From NCBI GenBank assembly GCA_046594445.1, contig JBKJSM010000002.1, positions 1 through 64,000 on the forward strand: a DNA stretch of 64,000 nucleotides, written 5' to 3'. The position numbers and the translations under genes were made by a program. Within the stretch, counting starts at the first letter, position 1. Every line of letters begins with the position of its first letter. This DNA comes from Gaiellasilicea sp046594445. GTDB taxonomy: Bacteria > Actinomycetota > Thermoleophilia > Gaiellales > Gaiellaceae. The notes under the pieces were generated by a model. That model saw nothing but the letters and a program-made list of their open reading frames with translations. It was not told where the DNA came from and did no database searches. Shown here piece after piece: positions 9,985-17,025 of the stretch.

Positions 9985-10058
9985 GGTGGCGGACGGGACT
10001 CGAACCCGCGACCACCGGGACCACAACCCGGGGCTCTACCAACTGAGCTACCGCCACC
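9985..10058 (-). tRNA. tRNA-His (anticodon GTG)
   Basis: A cloverleaf folds with acceptor GTGGCGG/CCGCCAC, D stem GCTC/GAGC, anticodon stem CCGGG/CCCGG around loop TTGTGGT, and T stem GCGGG/CCCGT. The extra G at -1 opposite C73, typical of tRNA-His, is present. CCA is not encoded. Confidence 0.97.
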
Positions 10059-10109
10059 TCGCGGAGGAAAGGATAGCGGCGGAACCCTGCGGCATACTGG
10101 CCCAGGTCC

Positions 10110-10181
10110 GGCCCCGTAGCTCAGTGGATAGAGCGGCAGGCTTCGAACCTGCGCGCGGAGGTTCAATTCCTCCCGGGGCCA
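10110..10181 (+). tRNA. tRNA-Arg (anticodon TCG)
   Basis: Acceptor GGCCCCG/CGGGGCC, D stem GCTC/GAGC, anticodon stem GCAGG/CCTGC with loop CTTCGAA, T stem GGAGG/CCTCC, discriminator A. CCA is not encoded. The last 19 bases are overlapped in antisense by the decayed response-regulator frame. Confidence 0.96.
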
Positions 10182-10584
10182 TCCGAGCTGAGGACTCCAG
10201 CCGCTTCCTGGATCGCAGCGAGGATTTTGTCGGGCTCGCTTCCCTTCTGCAGATAGCCCACCACTCGGCCCTCGATGGCTCCGTCCGTAACGGACGCTGC
10301 GAACCCGGACAGGTGATCACCTGCGCGGTCGGGGCGACCCGGTTGATTTCGGGGAGAGCTTCCAGCCCCGTCCGGTGAGGCATCGCGAGGTCCAGCAGGA
10401 TCACATCCGGCTGAAGCAGCTCCGCCCGGGCAATCGCCTCGTTGCCGTCGGCTGCTTCGCCGGCGACGGACATTCCTGTGCGGAGCTCGATTGCGATCCG
10501 CAAGAGGAAGCGCATCGCCGGTGCGTCATCGCAGATCAGGACGGTGATCCCTGATCGTGTGGCGCGGCCGGCGACCTCAGCCAC
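10163..10584 (-). pseudogene. Response regulator receiver-domain protein, frameshifted
   Basis: From GTG 10584 the frame reads a normal receiver domain: acidic pair DD (residues 19-20), phospho-acceptor D65 in VILLDLAMP, and up to APTAQVI. At about 10310 it stops making sense. Removing one base from phase restores a good receiver ending (LSGFAAS, then GRVVGYLQKGSEPDKIL with the conserved Lys), which stops at 10163 inside the tRNA-Arg gene on the other strand. This is a one-base deletion relative to the expected frame, either a real mutation or a sequencing error. Confidence 0.65.
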
Positions 10585-10816
10585 GTGAGGGGAGGTCGCG
10601 TCGCGAATCAGCTGATCGACGGAAAAGCCATCCTGCTTGAGCTCCGAAACCGCTCGTGCCGAGACCGACGAGCGCCAGATCGGATCGCACGCGCGCAGTG
10701 TGCGCGCCGACCTTCGTCACATCGGTCTCGTGGGCGACGACCTCTGTTTCTTGCTCGTTCGCAATCAGGACTCGCAGATGGGATACCGCATCCATCGAAT
10801 CGGCCACCCACCGCAT
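10577..10816 (-). pseudogene. Fragment resembling the N-terminus of a response regulator
   Basis: The frame includes LRVLIANEQETEVVAHE and RVRSDLALVGLG, which resemble the first strands of a receiver-like domain, but the spacing is too short and the C-terminus (GWLFRRSADSRRDLPSRG) is not like one. It ends overlapping the start of the frameshifted response regulator downstream, so the two may be remains of one regulatory operon. The family guess rests on my reading of a short stretch. Confidence 0.3.
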
Positions 10817-10843
10817 CAGCCCATGCCTATCCTGTGGGCGTCC

Positions 10844-10927
10844 GCGGGCGTGGCGGAACTGGCAGACGCGCCGGGTTTAGGTCCCGGTGGGCTTCGGCCC
10901 TTGGAGGTTCAAGTCCTCTCGCCCGCA
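10844..10927 (+). tRNA. tRNA-Leu (anticodon TAG)
   Basis: Class II tRNA with a long variable arm (TGGGCTTCGGCCCT). Acceptor GCGGGCG/CGCCCGC, anticodon stem CCGGG/CCCGG with loop TTTAGGT, T stem GGAGG/CCTCT, discriminator A, no encoded CCA. Confidence 0.97.
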
Positions 10928-10939
10928 TCGGCTTTGTTG

Positions 10940-10997
10940 GCGCAAGGTGAGCATCCGCGGGAGCGGACGCTCACCGCGCGAAGACCCCTGAAGGGTC
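10940..10997 (+). repeat. tRNA-linked structured repeat, copy B (after tRNA-Leu)
   Basis: GCGC (10940-10943), AA bulge, 13-bp stem (10946-10958 with 10963-10975, one A-C mismatch), loop GGGA (10959-10962), GCGC (10976-10979), then hairpin GACCCCTGAAGGGTC (10983-10997). It starts 12 bases after tRNA-Leu in the same sense and ends 15 bases before the stop of the convergent methyltransferase gene. Confidence 0.75.
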
Positions 10998-11012
10998 GCT
11001 TCGCTCCCGGGC

Positions 11013-11729
11013 TCACGCCCTAGCGATGGTGACGATCTCGGGACTCTCTCGGACGAGACGTCCTCGTTCCCAGTCTCCGTACTGCGCCTCGATCTCGAAG
11101 CCGGTGTCGGCGAGGACCCTGGCGAGTGCGTCGGCGCCGAGGAAGCGAAGGCTCGCGCGATCTACTCGTTGCCGGGCCCCGCCCAGCGCGCTCGTTGTCT
11201 CAGTGAGCGCGACAACGTCGCCGACTACCGACTCAACTTGGTGCGAGATACGAACCGGCCGTCCTAACGGGTCTACGACGTCCATGGCGTTCGCCGGAGT
11301 CCAGCTCTCCCACGCTCGTGCCCGTGGGTTTCGGGTCTCGAACGCGAAGCGACCACCGTCGACGAGGGTTCGGTGGATCGCGGTCAGGGACGCCCGGAGC
11401 TCGTCGTCGCTGACAAGCACCTGGAACGCATGGCCTGCCATCGTGGCGAGATCGAACTCTCTCTCCCACGTTATCGAGGCTGCGGTGCAGACTTCCCACT
11501 CGATCTCTGGATGACGTCGTGCGACGTCGAGACTCGCAGCATCCGGATCGACGCCGCACAGCCTGCCGGGATGACCCGCCTTCCGGGCGCGGTGCAGCAA
11601 TGCGCCTGTGCCGCAGCCGACGTCCAGCACTGACTTCGCCTCCATCACCAGCGCGAGATAAAAGTCATCGCTCGGTCCCCACGGGTTGACCAGGTCGTAG
11701 AGAGCCGCTGCCTCCTCGTCCGAGTACAC
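11013..11729 (-). CDS. Class I SAM-dependent methyltransferase
   Basis: The 238-residue protein has motif I VLDVGCGTG at about 34-42, motif II GVDPDAASL, and a post-motif segment LVDGGRFAFETRNP typical of the methyltransf_25 group. The substrate is unknown. It starts MYSDEEAAALYDLVNPWG, a common start of this subgroup. It lies alone between two tRNA genes and converges with copy B of the tRNA-linked repeat. Confidence 0.85.
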   Translation of the reverse strand: MYSDEEAAALYDLVNPWGPSDDFYLALVMEAKSVLDVGCGTGALLHRARKAGHPGRLCGVDPDAASLDVARRHPEIEWEVCTAASITWEREFDLATMAGHAFQVLVSDDELRASLTAIHRTLVDGGRFAFETRNPRARAWESWTPANAMDVVDPLGRPVRISHQVESVVGDVVALTETTSALGGARQRVDRASLRFLGADALARVLADTGFEIEAQYGDWERGRLVRESPEIVTIARA

Positions 11730-11764
11730 CGCAGGAGCCTACGGGGGCGGCGGGCCGCGAAGCG

Positions 11765-11822
11765 GCCCCTTCAGGGGTCTTCGCGCGATCGGGATCTGCT
11801 CCCGCAGATTCCGATCTTGCGC
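11765..11822 (-). repeat. tRNA-linked structured repeat, copy C (after tRNA-Arg TCT)
   Basis: Minus strand: GCGC (11822-11819), AA bulge, 13-bp stem (11816-11804 with 11799-11787, one mismatch), loop GGGA (11803-11800), GCGC (11786-11783), then GACCCCTGAAGGGGC (11779-11765). A further hairpin GGCCGC-TTC-GCGGCC follows. It begins 9 bases after the tRNA. Confidence 0.75.
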
Positions 11823-11831
11823 AGATAGGCA

Positions 11832-11904
11832 TGCGCCCGGCAGGATTCGAACCTGCGACCAACGGCTTAGAAGGCCGTCGCTCTGTCCACTGAGCTACGG
11901 GCGC
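11832..11904 (-). tRNA. tRNA-Arg (anticodon TCT)
   Basis: Acceptor GCGCCCG/CGGGCGC, D stem GCTC/GAGC, anticodon stem ACGGC/GCCGT with loop CTTCTAA, T stem GCAGG/CCTGC, discriminator A, no encoded CCA. Confidence 0.97.
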
Positions 11905-11951
11905 CCGCGCGGGACAGGGTATCGCCGGAAGAGGCTAGGAACGGCTCGAGG

Positions 11952-12491
11952 TTACGAGCGGACGCCGAAGTCGGACGTCACGATGGTGACGTCGCGGCCG
12001 CCGAACACGCCCGGAGCGGCGGGGACGGTGACGGCGGAGAGGCCGACCTCGCGCCAGCGCGGCGTGAGGATGTTCTCGCGGTGCTTGGGGCTCGCCATCC
12101 AGAGCTTCAGGGCGGCCGCGGCGTCGAGGCCCGTGGTCGACCAGAGCAGGTTTTCGCCGACCGACCAGGAGGCGAACTTGCCGGGGCCGTAGAACCGCTT
12201 CACGCGCTTCCAGAAGGCCGACCCGTCGCGCGACTCGTGTGCAAAGAATCCGAGGGTGCCCATGGCGCGCGAGTGAGCGTCGGCGGCCGAGGTGAGGGGG
12301 GCGGAGAGCTTGACCGGGACGAGACCGTGCGCCCGGCGAATCGCGTTCAACTCGGTGAGCACCTGGCTCTCGAGCTGATCTGCCGAGGCGAGCGTCCGGG
12401 ATCCAGTGCTCGCCGCGCCCGCGCTCGAGGCCCCGATGCTGAGCAGCGCCAGAGCGGAGATGACGACCAGCCGGGTGAAGAGCGACTTCAC
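11952..12491 (-). CDS. Secreted CAP (SCP/PR1-like) domain protein
   Basis: The 179-residue protein has a signal peptide (MKSLFTRLVVISALALL, cleavage likely near GAASTG). The CAP domain follows, with LNAIRRAHGLVPVKLS, ADAHSRAMGTLGFFAHES, GENLLWS and WMASPKHRENIL, the usual CAP motifs with two His and the acidic residue. Function of bacterial CAP proteins is mostly unknown. The start GTG 12491 sits just after GGGG. A second, divergent CAP gene lies at 16078. The upstream region is strikingly AT-rich. Confidence 0.88.
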   Translation of the reverse strand: MKSLFTRLVVISALALLSIGASSAGAASTGSRTLASADQLESQVLTELNAIRRAHGLVPVKLSAPLTSAADAHSRAMGTLGFFAHESRDGSAFWKRVKRFYGPGKFASWSVGENLLWSTTGLDAAAALKLWMASPKHRENILTPRWREVGLSAVTVPAAPGVFGGRDVTIVTSDFGVRS

Positions 12492-12632
12492 CCCTATAGA
12501 ATCGGCCTTGCAACCTACCGATACATCATCCGAAAGGAGTATCTTTGTACACGGTATCGGTAGATTTTACAACAAATACTGACACTTATTACAACTTATA
12601 AAGAAAGAGGATCTGGCTTGCCCAGCCGGGAT
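12492..12632 (-). promoter_or_regulatory. AT-rich leader of the CAP gene with a 10-bp inverted repeat
   Basis: This gap is far richer in A and T than its surroundings. It contains a perfect inverted repeat CTACCGATAC (12515-12524) and GTATCGGTAG (12554-12563) with a 29-base loop, and TTGTAA occurs twice on the minus strand further upstream. It probably holds the CAP promoter and an RNA hairpin or operator. I match it to no known riboswitch. Confidence 0.45.
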
Positions 12633-13703
12633 TTACGTTACGGCGGGCTGGGCCCGGCGCCGATTGCGCCGGTGATCGAGCCAGTCGACCAGAATCACCT
12701 GGATCGTGCCGGCGACCGGAATCGCCGCGAGCGCCCCGATCACGCCGGCGAGCTCGGCGCCGATCAGCACCGCGATCAAGACCGCCAGCGGCGAGAGTTG
12801 CACGGTGCGTCCGTAGACCACCGGCTGCAGAACATGGTTCTCGAGCTGCTGGTAGAAGACGAAGAAGACGACGACGATCAACCCCGCCGTCGTCGAGTCG
12901 AGGAAGGCGACCGTGCTGACGATGATCGCGGCGATCGTGGCGCCGGCGAGGGGAATCAGGTCGAGGATGGCGACGAGCAGGCCAAGCGCGACGGCGTAGG
13001 GAACGCCGACGCCGAGCAGCACCGCCGTCGAGATGACGCCCGCGATCAAACTGATCGTCAGGTTGCCGGACACGTAGCCGCCGATCGTCTTGTAGACGTC
13101 GTTGCCGACCTTCCGCCAGCGCGGTTGCTTCTCCTCGGGCAGGAGACCGAAGAGCCGCTCGACCCAGGCCGGCCCCTCGAGCAGCATGAAGAGCGTCAGG
13201 AACGCGATCGTGAGCGTCGCGACGACGGCCGTGACGATCCCCTTGGTCACGGCGAGAGCGGTGCCCGAGATCCCGAGCACCCTGGAGGCGCCGCCGTTCG
13301 AGACCGCCTCGCGGACGCGGTCGGTGAGCTGGTACTCGCGCTCGAGGAAACCGAGCCGCCCGCGACCGGCGGTCAGGTCTTGCACATAACCCGGCACCGC
13401 GTCGACGAAGTCGTTCACCTGGGTGACGATCGTGGGGATGATCGTCGCGCCGAGCGCCGCGATCGCGACGATCGTCCCGACGAACACGATCGCGACGGCA
13501 ATGCCGCGCCTCGCCACCCCGCGCCGCTGCACCCACGCGACGGCGGGGTTGAGCGCAACCGCGAGGAAGAACGCGATAAAGATCCAGGCGAGCACCCCGC
13601 GCGCGGCCTCGACCATCTGAACCAGGACGACGCCGGCCAGGATGATCGCGAGCACAACAACGACCGTCCGCACGCGGAACGCAACAAGTCGCTCCTCAGC
13701 CAC
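12633..13703 (-). CDS. AI-2E family transporter (PerM-type membrane protein)
   Basis: The 356-residue protein has about eight predicted membrane helices, with hydrophobic pairs at the N-terminus (VRTVVVVLAIILAGVVLVQ) and the C-terminal signature PLAVLIAVLIGAELAGVIGAL of the family. The central soluble part (VNDFVDAVPGYVQDL) fits PerM/YdiK proteins. The family name comes from TqsA, but most members are not shown to move AI-2. It is transcribed toward the CAP gene. Confidence 0.87.
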   Translation of the reverse strand: MAEERLVAFRVRTVVVVLAIILAGVVLVQMVEAARGVLAWIFIAFFLAVALNPAVAWVQRRGVARRGIAVAIVFVGTIVAIAALGATIIPTIVTQVNDFVDAVPGYVQDLTAGRGRLGFLEREYQLTDRVREAVSNGGASRVLGISGTALAVTKGIVTAVVATLTIAFLTLFMLLEGPAWVERLFGLLPEEKQPRWRKVGNDVYKTIGGYVSGNLTISLIAGVISTAVLLGVGVPYAVALGLLVAILDLIPLAGATIAAIIVSTVAFLDSTTAGLIVVVFFVFYQQLENHVLQPVVYGRTVQLSPLAVLIAVLIGAELAGVIGALAAIPVAGTIQVILVDWLDHRRNRRRAQPAVT

Positions 13704-13763
13704 CCCGCGAGGATAGGCAGCGCCGCGGACGGCGCAGCCCGGCCCCGACGAGCTCTCACGGCT

Positions 13764-13787
13764 CTCGCGCGCTTCCAGGCGCGCGAG
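13764..13787 (-). terminator. GC-rich hairpin downstream of tRNA-Gly
   Basis: A perfect 9-bp stem (CTCGCGCGC with GCGCGCGAG) and a 6-base loop lie 53 bases beyond the tRNA-Gly 3' end, before the AI-2E gene. No U-run follows. This tRNA lacks the GGGA-loop repeat seen beside four other tRNAs here. Confidence 0.3.
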
Positions 13788-13839
13788 GGCGGCGGAGCCG
13801 GGCTCCGCCCGGCGGGAGCGGCCCGCCCACAGCCGCGAG

Positions 13840-13910
13840 AGCCGGTGGAGGGAATCGAACCCTCGTAACTAGCTTGGAAGGCTAGGGCTCTACCATTGAG
13901 CTACACCGGC
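13840..13910 (-). tRNA. tRNA-Gly (anticodon TCC)
   Basis: Acceptor GCCGGTG/CACCGGC, D stem GCTC/GAGC, anticodon stem CTAGC/GCTAG with loop CTTCCAA, T stem GAGGG/CCCTC, discriminator T, no encoded CCA. Confidence 0.97.
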
Positions 13911-13934
13911 GAGACGTCGCGTAGCGTAGCCACT

Positions 13935-14645
13935 GTGGATCCGTACGCCTGGTCGTGGAACCCGGAGGCTCTGGCGGTCGTTCCGGCGCTCACGATCGGC
14001 TACGCCTGGACGATCCACCGCCATCGGACCGATCACTGGCGGGTCGCTTGCTACCTCGTCGGGATGGTGCTGTTGCTCGCCGTCACGGTCACCCCGGTCG
14101 AGACGATCGCCGTGCACTACCTGCTCTCCGTGCACCTGATCCAGAACGTCGTCCTCGCCGAATGGGCTCCGCTCCTCGTCGTCCTCGGGATCCCGCCCGC
14201 GCTCGCCGCTCGCGCGCCGAGGGTGCCCGCCCTCGCAGTCCTCGCGCTGTGGGTTCTCAACTACGGCTTCTGGCATCTGCCTTGGCTCTATGACGCCGCC
14301 CTTCGGCATCCGCACTCGCTGCTGCACCTCGAGCACGCGCTCTACCTCGCGACCGGGGTCTTGCTCTGGTGGCCGGTAGTGCACGGCAAGCTCTCGGCGG
14401 GAGCAAAGGCCGCGTACCTGTTTGCCGCGTTCATGCTCGCCAGCCCGATCGGACTCCTGATGGCCCTCGTGCCGGAGCCGATCTACGAGTTCTACGCCGA
14501 GGGACCCGGCCTCTGGGGGCTGTCTCCGCTCGAGGATCAGCGGATCGCCGGCGTCGCGATGGCAGCGGCCGAGGCGGTCGTCTTCTTCGCAGCGTTCGCG
14601 TACTTCTTTGCGCGCTTCTTCAAAGAGCAGGACGCAGTCACATGA
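13935..14645 (+). CDS. CtaG-like (caa3-type) cytochrome c oxidase assembly membrane protein
   Basis: The 236-residue protein has six or seven hydrophobic helices and the conserved histidines of the caa3_CtaG family: TVTPVETIAVHYLLSVHLIQNVV, NYGFWHLPWLYDAAL and LLHLEHALYLATGVLLWWPV. Members help load copper into cytochrome oxidase. I choose GTG 13935, because an ATG at 13896 lies inside tRNA-Gly. No oxidase genes are nearby. The stop overlaps the next small gene as ATGA. Confidence 0.85.
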   Translation: MDPYAWSWNPEALAVVPALTIGYAWTIHRHRTDHWRVACYLVGMVLLLAVTVTPVETIAVHYLLSVHLIQNVVLAEWAPLLVVLGIPPALAARAPRVPALAVLALWVLNYGFWHLPWLYDAALRHPHSLLHLEHALYLATGVLLWWPVVHGKLSAGAKAAYLFAAFMLASPIGLLMALVPEPIYEFYAEGPGLWGLSPLEDQRIAGVAMAAAEAVVFFAAFAYFFARFFKEQDAVT

Positions 14646-14845
14646 GGACGAATGTCACGAGAATGGAAACGCTCCGACGCTGGCTCCGCTCGCTGCTCGG
14701 CAGGCAGACCGACGCCGACCGCCGCCGCACCGCCGACCGGCGCGCCGGGGCCGACCGGCGCGTCCGGGGCGAGGCCCCTCCGAGCGGGGTCGACCAACGC
14801 TCGGGCAGCGATCGCCGCTCGGGCCGCGACCGCCGCGACCGCTAG
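14642..14845 (+). CDS. Small, highly basic protein with DRR repeats, 67 aa
   Basis: The ATG at 14642 overlaps the CtaG stop (ATGA), implying coupled translation. After a short basic helix (METLRRWLRSLLG) the chain is a run of short units ending in DRR (DRRRTADRRAGADRR and, later, GSDRRSGRDRRDR). This is low-complexity and probably disordered. I do not know a function. The coupling argues that it is expressed. It ends 40 bases before tRNA-Pro. Confidence 0.55.
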   Translation: MRTNVTRMETLRRWLRSLLGRQTDADRRRTADRRAGADRRVRGEAPPSGVDQRSGSDRRSGRDRRDR

Positions 14846-14885
14846 GCCGCATCCCCTCAACCTGCGCTCTACACTCGGAGTAGCA

Positions 14886-14959
14886 CGGGGCGTGGCGCAG
14901 CCTGGTAGCGCGCTCGCTTTGGGAGCGAGAAGTCGCCGGTTCGAATCCGGCCGCCCCGA
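14886..14959 (+). tRNA. tRNA-Pro (anticodon TGG)
   Basis: Acceptor CGGGGCG/CGCCCCG, D stem GCGC/GCGC, anticodon stem CTCGC/GCGAG with loop TTTGGGA, T stem GCCGG/CCGGC, discriminator A, no encoded CCA. Confidence 0.97.
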
Positions 14960-14965
14960 CTCATG

Positions 14966-15022
14966 GCGCAGCTTCGAGTCTGCGGGAGCAGACTCGAAGC
15001 GCGCAAAGACCCCTGAAGGGCC
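14966..15022 (+). repeat. tRNA-linked structured repeat, copy D (after tRNA-Pro)
   Basis: GCGC (14966-14969), a single A bulge, a perfect 13-bp stem (14971-14983 with 14988-15000), loop GGGA (14984-14987), GCGC (15001-15004), then GACCCCTGAAGGGCC (15008-15022) and a GGCCGC-TTC-GCGGCC-type hairpin. It starts 6 bases after the tRNA. Confidence 0.75.
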
Positions 15023-15068
15023 GCTTCGCGGCCGTGGCGCACGGATCAACGGATAGCGTCGCGCCTGC

Positions 15069-16016
15069 ATGGCAGACGTCGCCTACGTCCCCGGCGAGGC
15101 CGGCCACGACCGCAGACCCGCGATCGGGTACGCGATGGTGATCTCGGCCGCGCTGCTGTTCGCGCTCAACGGCACCGTCGCGAAGGTCGTCCTGCAATCC
15201 GGGATCTCCTCGCTCGAGCTGACTCAGGTGCGCGCGACCGGCGCCTTCCTCGGCTTCGCCATCGTGCTCGCGCTGGTGCGTCCCGACAGCCTGCGGCTGA
15301 CCCGCCGCGAAGTCCCGTACCTCGTCGTCTTCGGGATCGCCGGCGTCGCGATGGTCCAGTGGCTCTACTTTGTCTCGATCGGCCGGCTGCCGATCGGGAT
15401 CGCGCTCCTGATCGAGTACCTCGCGCCGATCCTGATCGCGATCTGGGCGTGGGCGGTGTTCAAGGAGGAGATCCGGCGGCGGATCTGGGTCGCGCTGGCT
15501 CTCGCGCTCGTCGGCCTCTCGCTCGTGGTCGAGGTATGGAGCGGGATCGCGCTCGACGGCCTCGGCGTGGCGGCCGCGCTGGCGGCCGCTGTCGCGTACG
15601 CCGTCTACGTGCTGATGGCCGAGCGCGCCGTCACGCGACGCAGCCCGGCCTCGGTCACGTGCTTCGGCTTTCTGTTCGCGGGCCTCTTCTGGGCAGCCGT
15701 ACAGCCGCTATGGCGCTTCCCCGCCGGGCGGCTCGACGACAGCGTCTCGCTCCTCGGCCATCTCGAGCGCTTTTCCCTCCCGATCTGGCTCTTGCTCCTC
15801 TACGTCGTCGTCGCGGGCACGATGATCACCTTCCTCCTCGTCGTCGCCGCCCTGCAGCACATCTCCGCCACGCGCGTGGGGATCGTGGCGATGCTCGAGC
15901 CCGTCGCGGCCAGCGGCGTCGCGTTCGTCTGGCTCGGCGAGACCTTCGGCAGCGCACAGCTCATCGGAGGCGCGATCGTCCTCGCGGCGATCCTGCTCGC
16001 CCAAACAGCGCGCTGA
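15069..16016 (+). CDS. EamA/DMT family transporter
   Basis: The 315-residue protein has ten predicted membrane helices arranged as two EamA repeats: first repeat from GYAMVISAALLFALNGTVAK to about residue 140, second from about 165 with TVVEV-like and VGIVAMLEPVAASGVAFVWLGE near the C-terminus. Members export small metabolites; the substrate cannot be inferred. Start ATG 15069. The gene stands alone in front of the second CAP gene. Confidence 0.88.
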   Translation: MADVAYVPGEAGHDRRPAIGYAMVISAALLFALNGTVAKVVLQSGISSLELTQVRATGAFLGFAIVLALVRPDSLRLTRREVPYLVVFGIAGVAMVQWLYFVSIGRLPIGIALLIEYLAPILIAIWAWAVFKEEIRRRIWVALALALVGLSLVVEVWSGIALDGLGVAAALAAAVAYAVYVLMAERAVTRRSPASVTCFGFLFAGLFWAAVQPLWRFPAGRLDDSVSLLGHLERFSLPIWLLLLYVVVAGTMITFLLVVAALQHISATRVGIVAMLEPVAASGVAFVWLGETFGSAQLIGGAIVLAAILLAQTAR

Positions 16017-16025
16017 CCGGTTTCT

Positions 16026-16077
16026 CCCCCGAATGGGGGATAGGCGCTGTCCGGCCCATGCTGCAATCTGCTGGCTT
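16026..16077 (+). promoter_or_regulatory. Leader of the second CAP gene with a CCCCC-GAAT-GGGGG hairpin
   Basis: The 61-base gap between the EamA stop and the CAP start holds a perfect 5-bp hairpin (16026-16030 with 16035-16039) followed by GATAGGCGCTGTCCGG. The compact arrangement looks like an operator or RNA element, but I cannot name it. Confidence 0.35.
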
Positions 16078-16566
16078 ATGCAACTTTCAACATATATTCG
16101 TACAGGTTTCGCCACGGTCTTGATTGTGCTCGCGCTCGTGCCTGCAGCAGGCGCGACGCCGACAGGGACGACGCTGAGCCAGAACGAGCGCACGCTGCTC
16201 GCGACGATCAACGACGTCCGAGCCGCTCACAAGCTACGGCCGCTCCGGGTCGACCCGACGCTCGTCCGCGCCGCCCGCGCGTACTCGACGACCATGATCG
16301 GCCGCAACGTCTTCGCGCACGCCGCTCTCGGTCCCCGCCTCGCGGCGCACGGCGTCCGCGGCCCGCTCTACGGCGAGAACCTCGCCTGGGGCAAGGGCGT
16401 GCAGGGCACTCCACGCGGCATCGTCGCGGGTTGGATGCGCAGCCCCGGGCACCGTGCGAACCTGCTCCGCCCCGGCTGGACCCGCATCGGGATCGGCGCC
16501 CTCGTCGGCACCTTCCTCGGCTACAGCGGCGCGACCGTCGTCACCGCCGACTTCGCCGGCTCCTAG
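16078..16566 (+). CDS. Secreted CAP (SCP/PR1-like) domain protein
   Basis: The 162-residue protein begins MQLSTYIRTGFATVLIVLALV, a signal peptide, then a CAP domain with LLATINDVRAAHKLRPLRVD, AYSTTMIGRNVFAHA, YGENLAWG and WMRSPGHRANLL. It is a shorter relative of the CAP protein at 11952-12491. The ATG at 16078 is preferred over 16033, which would place 15 poorly fitting residues before the signal peptide. It converges with the response regulator gene (4-base overlap). Confidence 0.88.
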   Translation: MQLSTYIRTGFATVLIVLALVPAAGATPTGTTLSQNERTLLATINDVRAAHKLRPLRVDPTLVRAARAYSTTMIGRNVFAHAALGPRLAAHGVRGPLYGENLAWGKGVQGTPRGIVAGWMRSPGHRANLLRPGWTRIGIGALVGTFLGYSGATVVTADFAGS

Positions 16567-17012
16567 CCGTCAGTCATCAGCGAGCGGAGCTCTGCGAGCT
16601 TCTCGCTCCGCAGCTCGTCGCGCTCGCCGCGCTCGAGCCTGTCGAGCAGTGCCCGTACGAGCGGTGCGAGCTCGACCGGATTGAACGGCTTCGTGATGTA
16701 GTCGACGCCGCCGATGTCGAGCCCGCGCGCACGGTCGCGGAACTCCGCGCGCGCCGTCAGGAAGATGATCGGGATCTCTGCGGTCCGCTCGTCCTCGAGC
16801 AAAGCCTCGGCCACGCCCCAGCCGTCGAGCCCCGGCATCATCACATCGAGCAGCACGAGGTCGGGCTGCTCCGCACGGGCGGTCTCGAGCCCGGACGGGC
16901 CGTCGCCGGCCTCAAGCACGCTCATGCCCTCCGCCTCGAGGTTGACCCGACAGAGCAGCCGGATCGGCGCCTCGTCGTCGATCACCAGAACTCTCATCTC
17001 GCCCGCTCCCAT
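16563..17012 (-). CDS. Response regulator, stand-alone receiver domain
   Basis: The 149-residue protein is a CheY-like receiver: acidic pair at D12/D13, phospho-acceptor D56 in LVLLDVMMP, Thr in IIFLTARAE and Lys108 in YITKPFN. A short helical tail follows instead of a DNA-binding domain. It starts 13 bases after the histidine kinase stop, so the two form a two-component pair. ATG 16997 is an alternative start with GGGAG 8 bases upstream. Confidence 0.9.
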   Translation of the reverse strand: MGAGEMRVLVIDDEAPIRLLCRVNLEAEGMSVLEAGDGPSGLETARAEQPDLVLLDVMMPGLDGWGVAEALLEDERTAEIPIIFLTARAEFRDRARGLDIGGVDYITKPFNPVELAPLVRALLDRLERGERDELRSEKLAELRSLMTDG

Positions 17013-17025
17013 ACCCGCCTCTCTG

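Noticed and set aside
10300..10320. Programmed -1 frameshift in the response regulator
   Set aside because: No slippery heptamer and no reason for frameshifting in this family; a plain deletion or sequencing error is simpler.
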